DNA of 32,027 nt from Candidatus Villigracilis affinis. GTDB lineage: Bacteria > Chloroflexota > Anaerolineae > Anaerolineales > Villigracilaceae. Made by a program: the position numbers and the translations under genes. Below are positions 22,347 through 30,269 of this stretch, piece by piece. Location: the NCBI GenBank assembly GCA_016718275.1, contig JADKEA010000016.1, positions 1 through 32,027 of the forward strand. The letters run 5' to 3'. The notes below the pieces were generated by a model. It had not been told where the DNA came from, made no database searches, and saw nothing but the letters and a program-made list of their open reading frames with translations. Numbering within the stretch: the stretch's first letter is position 1; the number at the start of each line of letters is the position of its first letter.

Positions 22347-22692
22347 AGGAGTTCTCCATGTTTTTCGTCGTTGATGTCATGAACGCCTATAATTTCTAAA
22401 GAAATTACTTGATTTCTTGTATTTTACACTATTCTTTATTTGATCTCTTTTACGACACTTTCCATGTCTTAAGCTGTATCTTTCGCGGGCTGGGTGTAGT
22501 TCCATCAGTCTTAACCATGATTTTCTTGATTGACTTGATTGCCATGATTGATTGCACCTAATCATGGACATCCTATAATCCTATAAATCACGGTTAAGAC
22601 ACCTTCACCTGCCCATTCACCGTCAGCGCGGACATCGGCATCACGAATTCGATTGGGTTATAACGCTTAAGTATAATTTTGAAATAAATACG
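22347..22692. other. Gene-free gap downstream of hsdR
   Basis: About 346 bases. It is A/T-rich near 22380-22440, then holds the 93-base palindromic element at 22508-22600. Next comes a short minus-strand open tail reading MPMSALTVNGQVKVS then stop (22653 to about 22607), and an A/T-rich stretch after the hsdR stop. The tail resembles the motif repeated at 20.9 and 21.5 kb and may be a decayed gene end. Confidence 0.45.
22508..22600. repeat. MITE-like palindromic element
   Basis: The ends GTCTTAACCATGATTT (22508-22523) and AAATCACGGTTAAGAC (22585-22600) are complementary at 15 of 16 positions. Between them are short ATGATTG, TTGATT and ATCATGG words. The element has no gene and resembles small inverted-repeat elements that scatter between genes. 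Confidence 0.6.
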
Positions 22693-24597
22693 CTATCCAA
22701 TCAGGCCATCGCCAAGGGTCTTTCTGTACCTCTCAAATAAGAGCTTCGTCAATCTCTCTGCAAAGTCTGGGTTGTTGTCCATGTTTTGATAGAACTTGAA
22801 ATTAGTTTCAAGCATGTCGTGCAACATATCTTGTAATACCTGCTTGAAAGTGAGCATGGCATTCTCTGGAGTGTTGACTCGGATGGTTTGGTTCAGGCGT
22901 TCATCTTGTGCGAGCTTTTGCTCGATCTGGTGAATAACCATGCGGTCTTCTTCGGTGAATTCAGTACCAAAGCGTTCGTTGAGTTCTTTGATAATTTCAG
23001 ATAAGGCTTCAATTTCGGCAGGGGGTAAACCGCCTGGCTGGCTGATAACATCAGGATCAAGTTCACCCGTTTTATGTTTGAGTTTAATCTTGGTTTTGCC
23101 AGTTAGTTTGACAGTCAGATTCTCAAGATCAATAGCTTGCTGAATTTCGTAGGGAAGTTTCTCGCGTTCGATGGGGAGACGGCGGCGGAGAAGGCGCAGG
23201 AAAGTGTAGAGTTTTTCAAGGTCTGTGTCTATGAAAGTCATTACTTGCGAGAGGAAACCGTAGAGGCGCGTAAATTTATCTGCCAGTTCGCGGAAGATAA
23301 CCTTCTGCTCTTTTTCAGCATGCATGAAGGCTTCAACAGAAGCGCTTAGCGCATTATGAAGTAAAGGATGCTTATTCTTCTGAATCTTCTCGTCGGTATC
23401 ATAATAAATCTTTGCAAAGCGTTCAATTTGATCTTTATCGTAAAAGCCAAATTGAGCAAGTTGGGTTTCCAGATCGTAAAGTTGATTGGGATCAGTTGCT
23501 CCAGAAAGGACAGTGCGTTCGTAGTAAGGCTGGAAGGCTTTTTCGATGTCTACGGCTTCGTTGGCGAAATCGAGGACGAAGGTCTCGGTTTTATCGGGAT
23601 GCGTGCGATTGAGCCGGGACAAGGTTTGTACGGCATGTAAGCCATTCAAGCGTTTATCGACATACATGGTGTGGAGCAAGGGCTGGTCGAAGCCTGTTTG
23701 GAATTTCTCGGCGACGATCAGAATTTTATATTCATCCTGCTTGAAGGTTTCGGCGGTTTTGGTTTCGGGGAAACCGTTCATGCCTGTTTCGGTGTATTCA
23801 ATACCTTTGTCTTTGACGGTTCCAGAGAAGGCAACCAGAGATTTGAATTTATGACCGTTTGCTTTCAAGTATGCATCCACCGCTAGTTTATAGCGGACAG
23901 CATGTAGGCGTGAGCGGGTAACAATCATGGCCTTGGCGTGGCCTTTGATCTTCTCCTGTACCTGGTCGGCGAAATGCTCAACCATGATCTCAATCTTTTT
24001 ATTAATGGTGTGCTCGTGCAAATCCACAAAGGACATGAGCAGTTTTTTGGCTTTGGCGGTTTCATACTGCGGATCGTCTTGAATCTTTTTTAGCAGGTTC
24101 CAGTAGGTTTGATAGGTGACGTAGTTTTCCAATACGTCGAGGATGAAACCTTCTTCGATGGCTTGACGCATGGAATACAGGCTGAAGGCTTCGAATGTGC
24201 CGTCTGGGTTCTTCGCGCCGAAAAGTTCGAGGGTTTGCTTTTTGGGTGTGGCAGTGAATGCGAAGTAACTGGCGTTGGGCAGATGACCACGCGCTTTGAC
24301 TTCTTTTGTGACCTCATCTTCGTCTTCTTCAATGCCCGCTTCCATTTTTTCGGCTTCTTCGAGACTGCCTGCAGAAAGGACACGGTTGAGGTGGCGCATA
24401 CTCTCGCCCGATTGCGAGGAGTGTGCTTCGTCAATGATGATGGCGAAGTGTTTGCCAGGGATGGCGCGCATTTGCTCGGAGATGACTGGGAATTTCTGCA
24501 AAGTGGAGGTGATGATCTTCTTGCCTGCCTCCAGTGATTCTCGGGAGTTGCTTGGAGCCTTCGGTGATGGGCTGGACGATGCCTGCCGTTTGTTCAA
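22693..24597 (-). pseudogene. hsdR: Type I restriction subunit HsdR, helicase and C-terminal part (frameshifted)
   Basis: Second half of a frameshifted hsdR. Homology begins at RESLEAGKKIITSTLQKFP, continuing directly from GSKQL of the upstream fragment. It carries the DEAH box (FAIIIDEAHSSQSGES), motif III (YFAFTATPKKQTLELFG), EKFQTGFDQPLLHTMYVDK, motif VI (LSRLNRTHPDKTETFVLDFAN), and the helical C-terminus used for assembly with HsdM/HsdS. The break is one extra G in GGG at 24543-24545; removing it joins both halves into a protein of about 1,010 residues, the normal HsdR size. The frame opens 50 bases earlier with an unrelated N-terminus. Gene ends beside a repeat element with no clear terminator. 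Confidence 0.9.
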
Positions 24598-25726
24598 AAG
24601 CCATCACGGTTCGGCGTAGTTGACGATCCAAAATGCGCCTATCGGTTATGACGATGACGGAGTCAAAGATGGGATGATCGTCTTTGTCGTGCAGGACGGA
24701 AAGTTGATGAGCCAGCCAGGCGATTGAATTGCTCTTGCCACTTCCAGCGGAGTGCTGAATCAGAAAACTGCGACCAGCCCCAAGGGTAAGAGAAGATGCG
24801 ATCAATCTCCTGACGGAGTCCAATTGATGGTAGCGGGGGAAGATCAATTTGCGTTCGCCCGTCTTCTTGCCGTCGTCATCCTCTTCATCAAATTCGTGGA
24901 CGAAGTATTGAAGCAGATTGAGGACACTTTCGCGCGCCCAGACCTGTTCCCAAAGATAGGCGGTGGCGAACCCTTCCCATGATTTGAGGTTGCCCGCGCC
25001 GTTTTTATCGCCGCGATTGAAGGGGATGAAGCGCGTGCTGTTGCCTTTGAGCTCGGTGGTGAAGTAGACGAGGTCGGGGTCAACGGCGAAGTGGGCGAGA
25101 CAGCGGCGGAAGGCGAAGAGCGGTTCGCGCGGATCACGATCCTGCCGATACTGGCGGATGGCGTTCTGCACGGTTTGACCCGTGAGCGGATTTTTTAGTT
25201 CGACGGTGAAGATGGGCAAGCCGTTGAGGAAGAGGACGGTGTCGAGGCTGTTTTGATTCTTCTCGCTGTATTTTAACTGGCGCACGATGCTAAAGATGTT
25301 GCCTTGATACAGACGCTGAATATCGGGGTTGAGCGCGCTGACGGGCGGGAAGTAGGCCAGGTCAAATTTGCTGCCGAGACTTTTGATGCCGTTACGCAGG
25401 ACGTGCAATGTGCCGTGCTTTTTGACCTCAGCGGACAGGCGGTTGAGGAAATGGGTTTCGGTTTCGTTGGGAGTCTGGCTTTTGAGCTTTTCCCATTCTT
25501 TGGGCTGAGTGATGAGGATGAAATCCAGCACGTCTTTTGGAATGAGGCATAAAGTTTTATCGTAGGCTTCGGGTGCGCGTTTGTTGTATCCGCCTGAAGT
25601 ATATGTCCCATCAGTAACCGTCATGCGTTCGCGTAAAGAGCGATTCGTTTCGGGGTCGTTGGGACCGCCTGCGAGCAGCAGGGATTCTATGATGGCTTCA
25701 AAGTTTTTTTCGGAAATATCGGGCAA
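24431..25726 (-). pseudogene. hsdR: Type I restriction subunit HsdR, nuclease and N-terminal motor part (frameshifted)
   Basis: First half of hsdR, the DNA-cleaving translocase of a type I system. The PD-(D/E)xK nuclease site is visible as D162 in SLDTVLFLNG and E176/K178 in FTVELKNPLTGQT, with the QNAIRQYR motif following. Walker A is HSAGSGKSNSIAWL (325-338), and ITDRRILDRQL is motif Ia. Homology ends at GSKQL near 24546; the remaining residues are out of frame. The start is a TTG at 25726 with GGAGG four bases upstream. Both catalytic domains are thus encoded but on separate frames, so full-length HsdR is not made unless the indel is a read error. Confidence 0.9.
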
Positions 25727-25753
25727 GTTGCCTCCCTGTGGGATACCGATAAA

Positions 25754-25987
25754 TTAGCGTGTGGCAGTGGGCTGTTTGGGCATGGCGGAGATGAGTGCGC
25801 GCAATGCCTTATTGACCTCTTCTGTTGAGGTGAATACTTTTGCCACATCGGGGTCAAGCACCACCACCAGCGGACTATCTTTCATGCGGCTGGCAAAGCG
25901 GTTGGGTTTGGCTTTTTTATAGTCCAGCTTATATTCAGCGGACATTTCTTCTGCTTTACGGGGTTTGGTTACGGGCGTTTTTTTCAT
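25754..25987 (-). CDS. brnA: BrnA-type antitoxin
   Basis: A 77-residue antitoxin paired with BrnT. It starts MKKTPVTKPRKAEEMSAEY, has a basic middle (DYKKAKPNRFASRM), then VVVLDPDVAKVFTSTEEVNKALRALI, which fits the ribbon-helix-helix-like dimerising tail (strand LVVVLDPDVA then helix) of BrnA proteins. The start at 25987 lies within the end of brnT (31-base overlap); an alternative ATG is at 26002. It should repress its own promoter together with BrnT. Its position between hsdS and hsdR is unusual. Confidence 0.75.
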   Translation of the reverse strand: MKKTPVTKPRKAEEMSAEYKLDYKKAKPNRFASRMKDSPLVVVLDPDVAKVFTSTEEVNKALRALISAMPKQPTATR

Positions 25988-26249
25988 AGTCGTTGATCTC
26001 ATTTTTGGTTGCGCGGCGGGCGCTGAAAATGCGGATGGTGTCTTGAACTCTTTCAACAAAACATACAAGGACAATTCTGCTAAGGGTGGACGTGCCGATG
26101 ATGATCTCACGATGTTCTTCCTGGGAATGTTCCGTATCGTCGAAGATGAAGGCAAGTGTATCTTTGAAGACGGTCAGGGCTTCTTCAAAACTGACGTTAT
26201 GCTTGCGGAGGTTGCTTTCGGCTTTTTGTGGATCCCATTCAAACTTCAT
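25956..26249 (-). CDS. brnT: BrnT-type ribonuclease toxin
   Basis: A 97-residue toxin of the BrnT family (RelE-like fold ribonuclease). The family pattern is clear: KFEWDPQKAESNLRKHNVSFEEALTVF in the N-terminus (W-D-P-x-K-x-x-x-N-x-x-K-H), then FDDTEHSQEEHREIIIGTS, ivLVCFVER, and IRIFSARRATKNEINDYEK, with the catalytic-type Arg residues in FSARRAT. The gene overlaps brnA. Unlike the hsd genes on both sides, it is undamaged. It may stabilise the locus against loss. Confidence 0.9.
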   Translation of the reverse strand: MKFEWDPQKAESNLRKHNVSFEEALTVFKDTLAFIFDDTEHSQEEHREIIIGTSTLSRIVLVCFVERVQDTIRIFSARRATKNEINDYEKNARNQTP

Positions 26250-26297
26250 GCGCTCATTTCCATTCTTGTCTGATTATATCTCAGGCTTTTCTCTTAT

Positions 26298-26364
26298 AAA
26301 CCTGACAGGTCTCATGTAGTTCTTGTTCGTTCAGCGCGCTCGTGTGAGACCTGTCAGGTTTTTT
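26298..26364. terminator. Long-stem terminator/repeat between hsdS and brnT
   Basis: AAACCTGACAGGTCTCA (26298-26314) and its exact complement (26345-26361) form a 17-base stem with a 30-base loop, followed by TTTTTT on the plus strand. The ACCTGACAGGT core is itself palindromic, so it is also likely a dispersed repeat. On the minus strand it has an A run on the far side and would be only a hairpin between hsdS and brnT. Confidence 0.6.
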
Positions 26365-26716
26365 ATACCTGTATCTTCCCCGTCACTGCGGACGAGATCA
26401 GCGCGGCGCGGTATTCGCGCAGGCGTTCGATGGCTTGATAAACTTTTTCGACAAGAGTATCTATTCGGGCAATTTCCTTGTCGAGATATTTAGCAATGGC
26501 TTTTTGTTCTTCAAGTGGCACAACTGGCAAATCTACAAGACAGAAATTTGTGTATCTCAACGCCTGTCCATCGCGGACAAGATTGCTTGTGCTTTGCAGA
26601 GCCTGAATGTATTGATTGGACTTCAAGAAGTACGCGAAAAACGGACAATGAACTTCTTCATTCGGATCAAAACCACATAAGCAGAACTGGTTGATCCCCA
26701 ATTTTTGACCACTCAA
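26363..26716 (-). pseudogene. hsdS: HsdS specificity subunit, C-terminal part (frameshifted)
   Basis: Third open piece of a broken hsdS. Homology starts at about PNEEVHCPFFAYFLKSNQYIQ and covers the end of the second target-recognition domain and the conserved distal helix VPLEEQKAIAKYLDKEIARIDTLVEKVYQAIERL, ending in SAVTGKIQV, the typical HsdS C-terminus. Between 26664 and 26775 three indels interrupt the frame: one base lost near 26664 (CC for CCC on the minus strand), one lost in the run at 26696-26699, and two gained near 26773-26776. Repairing them gives SMRSFQGGIEWSKIGG then SSAYVVLIPNEEV, a standard HsdS sequence. Confidence 0.88.
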
Positions 26717-26743
26717 TTCCGCCCTGAAAACTTCTCATGCTAA

Positions 26744-27478
26744 TTATGAAGTCGTTAGGCTCAACGTGCTTAAGAGAATATCTGCTCCTTTGATAACCTG
26801 AACAACCCGACTTCCTTTAGCCATATATTCTTCTTGAGTAACTACACCAAATTCTTGCGATACAGTGAGCTGCTTATCTGAGGCGGACGCTTTCACATTT
26901 CTCAAATCAAATAGACGTTTACTTCTTATTATTTCCCAATGTTCTGGTATTTTTCCAAGCCATTGTAAACCTGAATCTTTCATTTTTACATTGCGATTCA
27001 GTCCTTTGGTTGTTGAATGGTCAACTAGAGCTGCGCGCTGTTCGGTGAGCAGTTCAAGCAGGCGTTCTTTCTTGGCAATGAGTGCGTCAATTTTGGCGGT
27101 TTGGTGGTCAAGGTAGGCGGCGATGGTTTGTTGTTCTTTTCGCGAAGGAATCAAAACAAGTAACCGTTTCAGATCGTCGAAATTCATGGTTTGCCGAACG
27201 CCCGCACCAAGTTGATAGAAAACTTTGAGTAAGTCATAACCATGAAGCAGGTAATGAGAAAACTTTTCGTCAATTTTCTCGCCTGCTTCGAGGCAAGTAT
27301 AAGCAGAGGTTATTATCCCTTTTTCTTTTACCTGCCCAGTCCGTAAACTTTTTTTGTCATTTTGCAAATCAGTCAAGCGCATGACAATGTTCCTAGTGTT
27401 GAACAATTTGATAAGTTTCAAACGATTCGGGCAAGAGACCGAAATTGCTTTCGACATCTCGTCTAACAATATTTCCAT
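26744..27478 (-). pseudogene. hsdS: HsdS specificity subunit, middle part (frameshifted)
   Basis: Middle open piece of hsdS. Homology begins at NIVMRLTDLQNDKKSLRTG and runs through the end of the first recognition domain (FSHYLLHGYDLLKVFYQLGAG, DLKRLLVLIPSRKEQQTIAAYLDHQTAKID), the central conserved helix (ALIAKKERLLELLTEQRAAL), and the start of the second (MKDSGLQWLGKIPEHWE, then FGVVTQEEYMAKGSRVVQ). It runs out of frame after VIKGADIL. Joined with both neighbours, the reconstructed protein is about 425 residues, the normal HsdS size with two recognition domains. Confidence 0.88.
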
Positions 27479-27638
27479 GACTCAAAGAGAGAACATTACT
27501 TTCACGATTGCCAATGTTTTTTTGCTGTCGTTCTTTCATAACCGCAAATAACGGCTTGGCTTCCCAATGCGCGGGGATTTGCCCGAGCCAGGGGAGGTCC
27601 GTGTTGCGGTAAGAGGGGTAGGGTTTGAGAGATGTCAT
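27393..27638 (-). pseudogene. hsdS: HsdS specificity subunit, N-terminal part (frameshifted)
   Basis: N-terminal piece of hsdS, the DNA-sequence recognition subunit. It starts MTSLKPYPSYRNTDLPWLGQIPAHWE, the usual HsdS opening, and breaks after YQIVQ, where one extra base at about 27397 creates a TAG; removing it continues as QPRNIVMRLTDLQND. The ATG at 27638 overlaps the TGA of the preceding gene (ATGA), so translation was coupled to the 206-residue protein. The frame could open 12 codons earlier, inside that gene. A near copy of these first about 56 bases lies at 28290-28347. Confidence 0.88.
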
Positions 27639-28255
27639 TTCTTCATCATCCACCAAAGCGAGTCCAGAGTCCATAGGTCAATGTCCAGTTCTTTGGCAAA
27701 GTACAAATAAATTTCGTTCATTTCCACGTAACTATCGCCAGCGGGTTGTTTTTCCCAGTCTTTGTTCCATAATTGAACAGCCTTCAAGCCTGCATCCGAT
27801 GTGTTATTCCACACACCGTACTTATCAGGCTGTGTCACTTGCAGGATGGCGGTCAACATGGGCATACCCAAATGCGAAACCTTGCTATGTTCCCCCCAAT
27901 AGCGTTCAGGTCGCAGTTCATTCAAGCGCTCGCGCACAGGACGGCTTTCGTCCACTAGGATGGTCAGGGCTTCGCGCAGCAAATCCATATCTTCAGTCAT
28001 AAATTTGCCCACGCGGTTCATGCTTGTCCAGTGGTGATTGTTTTTGAAAAGCAGGAAAGACTTGAAATCGGCTTCGGTCAACTGAGGGATATGGTCCGCT
28101 GAAAACATGGGCTGATAACGCGCAAGCACCACATCCTTGTGAGTAGTGATGTCTGTAAAGTCAGGATGTGGATTTTCGCGCTGTTCGTTTAGCAGGTCTT
28201 CGAGTTTGTAGAGCGCGTAAGCTACTTTGGGGTTATCAGCGGGTAAATGGGTCAT
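27635..28255 (-). CDS. Unknown protein embedded in the restriction operon
   Basis: A 206-residue soluble protein with no family I can name. It has a helical N-terminus (ADNPKVAYALYKLEDLLNEQ), a middle FKSFLLFKNNHHWTSMNR, then LREALTILVDESRPVRERLNELRP, and a conserved-looking C-terminal segment MLTAILQVTQPDKYGVWNNTSDAGLKAVQLW that recalls segments of proteins linked to restriction systems. It begins with ATG overlapping the TGA of the hsdS-like remnant and ends with TGA overlapping the hsdS start. It is intact although hsdS next to it is broken. A role in defence is inferred from position only. Confidence 0.75.
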   Translation of the reverse strand: MTHLPADNPKVAYALYKLEDLLNEQRENPHPDFTDITTHKDVVLARYQPMFSADHIPQLTEADFKSFLLFKNNHHWTSMNRVGKFMTEDMDLLREALTILVDESRPVRERLNELRPERYWGEHSKVSHLGMPMLTAILQVTQPDKYGVWNNTSDAGLKAVQLWNKDWEKQPAGDSYVEMNEIYLYFAKELDIDLWTLDSLWWMMKK

Positions 28256-28347
28256 AAATTTATTCTATGTTTCCAGCATTGGAGATGTCTCCGAGCCAGA
28301 GGGGGGTTCGTTTTGCGGTAGGAGGGGTAGGGTTTGAGGGAGGTCAT
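28252..28347 (-). pseudogene. Remnant of a second hsdS 5' end
   Basis: The minus strand from ATG 28347 reads MTSLKPYPSYRKT then runs on to a TGA (28254-28252) overlapping the ATG of the 206-residue gene. Its first 56 bases match the true hsdS start with 7 mismatches and one insertion; undoing the insertion gives PLWLGDIS, as in HsdS proteins. It is therefore a duplicated, truncated hsdS start that flanks the 206-residue gene on the far side. Confidence 0.75.
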
Positions 28348-28358
28348 AAGGTGTGCTC

Positions 28359-28391
28359 AGACCTCGGATGTCTTTAAGACATCCGAGGTCT
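28359..28391. repeat. Perfect 16-base-stem palindrome
   Basis: AGACCTCGGATGTCTT and its exact complement are separated by a single T. It lies in the gap between the DUF262 gene stop (28404) and the hsdS remnant. No T run follows on the minus strand, so it is more likely a dispersed repeat than a terminator. Confidence 0.7.
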
Positions 28392-28403
28392 ATTGGCTAA
28401 GAT

Positions 28404-30269
28404 TCATTCGGATACTTCTGCGAGTCTTTCAGGTCGCCATGTGTAATTGGCGAGGGCTATGTATAGAGCCTGTCGGGAGTCTAGATCGGCCTTCTTGAAT
28501 TGCTCAAGCGCCTTGAACTTCAATCCCTGCTTCTTCGAGAACTTCACAAAATCAGGGTTATTTTCGTAGCATAGGGAATGCAACGTCTGTGCGAGCAGGT
28601 TTTGCTTGATGTAATGTTTTAATTTCTCGGAGTAAGTCTTATCTCCATAGCTGATGTTGAATTTTTTGGGAAGAAGTAATAAGTCGCCAATGCGGTTGCG
28701 ATACTCGCTGAAATCGTTGGGATGATCGAATTCATCCTTATGGCGTTCGGGGTGGTTTGCCCAGATGTGCTCCACCTCGTAGGGATTCTTCTTGTCGCCT
28801 GTCCAATTCACGTAATCGGTGTAGTGTGTGGCGAGTCCGCTCTCGCGCTCCAATGTGTCGGTCATGCGTGCAAGGAGGCGATGCACCATATAGCGGTTCA
28901 TTTTGTGCATACTGAAACTTGGGTTGTCGAAGGTTTCTTCCTGTGCCGCCAAACGTTTGGTTAGGAGCTTTACCAAATCCTTCACTGGTTTTCCGCGTAT
29001 TTCACGCATGACGATGAACATGTAATATTGCAAAGCGGAATAGGTAATGCTGTGCCAGTTCCAAATGCGCCGAACCAGCAGGGTTTCTATGAGCCGTGCA
29101 ACAATGTTAATCTTTTGCCTGATTGTCTTTTCATCATCATCAAGACGAAGCGGGGCAAGCATTACCGGGTTTTGCAAGGTAAATCCCAACTCTGCCACAT
29201 GAAACACATCTTCCAATCCCTCGGAGTAATTCTGAGTGGCATTTCGAATCAATAGATACTGACGGGCATAAAACGCCATGTCTCGTTCGATGAAATTAAA
29301 AGAGTCGTCGCTTTTCTTTAGGTTAATTCTGTCTTTGTTTTCACGTATCCAGCGATGGAATTCCGTTCCCAGCCTGTCAAAATCCTGGGCCTTGGCGTTC
29401 TTCTTGCGCTCTCGGATTGAGTCGGCAAATTGGCTGCGCAGCCACGCCTTGAAGAAGTCCGCAACCTCTTCTTTGTTTTCCTCCTTGCCGAAATCAGCCA
29501 GTTCAGTTGTGAATTTTTTCCACGTCATCGCGGCGGTATTTCGTTTGTCTTCATCGGCAATATTTGCGAGTAAATACCCTTTGAGCATGTCGGTGGCTGT
29601 AAGGGATAGTCCGCGGTCATTCATGGTTTCAAAGATGGTGTAGGCATCATCATCTGAATACGCGGTGATTTCCACCAGATGTACATTTTCAATCAACCAG
29701 TCGATAAAGAAGGGCAGGGTTTCATCTTTGATGTCGGCAGGAAAGAGTGCTTCGATGTCGGTATAGCGTGCGCTGATATTCTTTACTGATTCAGGTTGGT
29801 CGGTTGTATCAAAGCTCTCCTGGCTAAAGATTGCATCCATACAGCGAACACGTTCTTCCACTTCGATGTTGAAGGTTTTCTTCCCAAATTTTTCTGAAAA
29901 TATTAAATCCTTGATATTGACTTGTGTCGGGCGGTCACGTTGAACATTGTGCAGGAAAATCAGGAGCAATGTGAGAGTCGTCAGGCGTTGCTGGCCATCG
30001 ATGATGAGTTTTTTTCCATCTTTTGCACTGATGACAATGGAGCCTAGAAAATAATGTCCATAACCGACAACTTCTTGTCGCTCATGGGACTCATCGTAAT
30101 CTTCTTCAAATCGCCCGATAAGGTCTTCCAGTAATTCTTGTACCTGTTTGGTCGTCCATTTGTAATCGCGTTGATAATAATCAATCGAATATTTGGTACC
30201 GCTGAGCAGCTCACGTACAGTCTTGGAGACCCCGCGAATTTCGCGTTGGACTTTGGTGTCTTCACTCAT
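28404..30269 (-). CDS. DUF262/DUF1524 (GmrSD-like) nuclease in the hsd operon
   Basis: A 621-residue intact protein. The N-terminal DUF262 domain has YQRDYKWT (32-39) and the nucleotide-binding DGQQRLTTLT (91-100); then FETMNDRGLSLTATDMLKGYLL, a conserved feature of the family. The C-terminal DUF1524 HNH nuclease has YEVEHIWANH (497-506, H501) and NRIGDLLLLPKKFN (525-538). Proteins with this layout (GmrSD, BrxU) are NTP-dependent enzymes that cut modified phage DNA. Its ATG overlaps the hsdM stop (ATGA), so it was translated together with the methylase. Its own product would complement a system that protects by methylation. Confidence 0.9.
   Translation of the reverse strand: MSEDTKVQREIRGVSKTVRELLSGTKYSIDYYQRDYKWTTKQVQELLEDLIGRFEEDYDESHERQEVVGYGHYFLGSIVISAKDGKKLIIDGQQRLTTLTLLLIFLHNVQRDRPTQVNIKDLIFSEKFGKKTFNIEVEERVRCMDAIFSQESFDTTDQPESVKNISARYTDIEALFPADIKDETLPFFIDWLIENVHLVEITAYSDDDAYTIFETMNDRGLSLTATDMLKGYLLANIADEDKRNTAAMTWKKFTTELADFGKEENKEEVADFFKAWLRSQFADSIRERKKNAKAQDFDRLGTEFHRWIRENKDRINLKKSDDSFNFIERDMAFYARQYLLIRNATQNYSEGLEDVFHVAELGFTLQNPVMLAPLRLDDDEKTIRQKINIVARLIETLLVRRIWNWHSITYSALQYYMFIVMREIRGKPVKDLVKLLTKRLAAQEETFDNPSFSMHKMNRYMVHRLLARMTDTLERESGLATHYTDYVNWTGDKKNPYEVEHIWANHPERHKDEFDHPNDFSEYRNRIGDLLLLPKKFNISYGDKTYSEKLKHYIKQNLLAQTLHSLCYENNPDFVKFSKKQGLKFKALEQFKKADLDSRQALYIALANYTWRPERLAEVSE

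Noticed and set aside
24530..24560. Programmed ribosomal frameshift to make full HsdR
   Set aside because: The site CTCCCGAG has no slippery heptamer and no clear downstream structure, and the other hsd genes show unrelated indels.
24109..24619. Overlapping plus-strand frames of 107-142 codons
   Set aside because: They are antisense to hsdR with its DEAH motif in frame and have no ribosome sites or family features.
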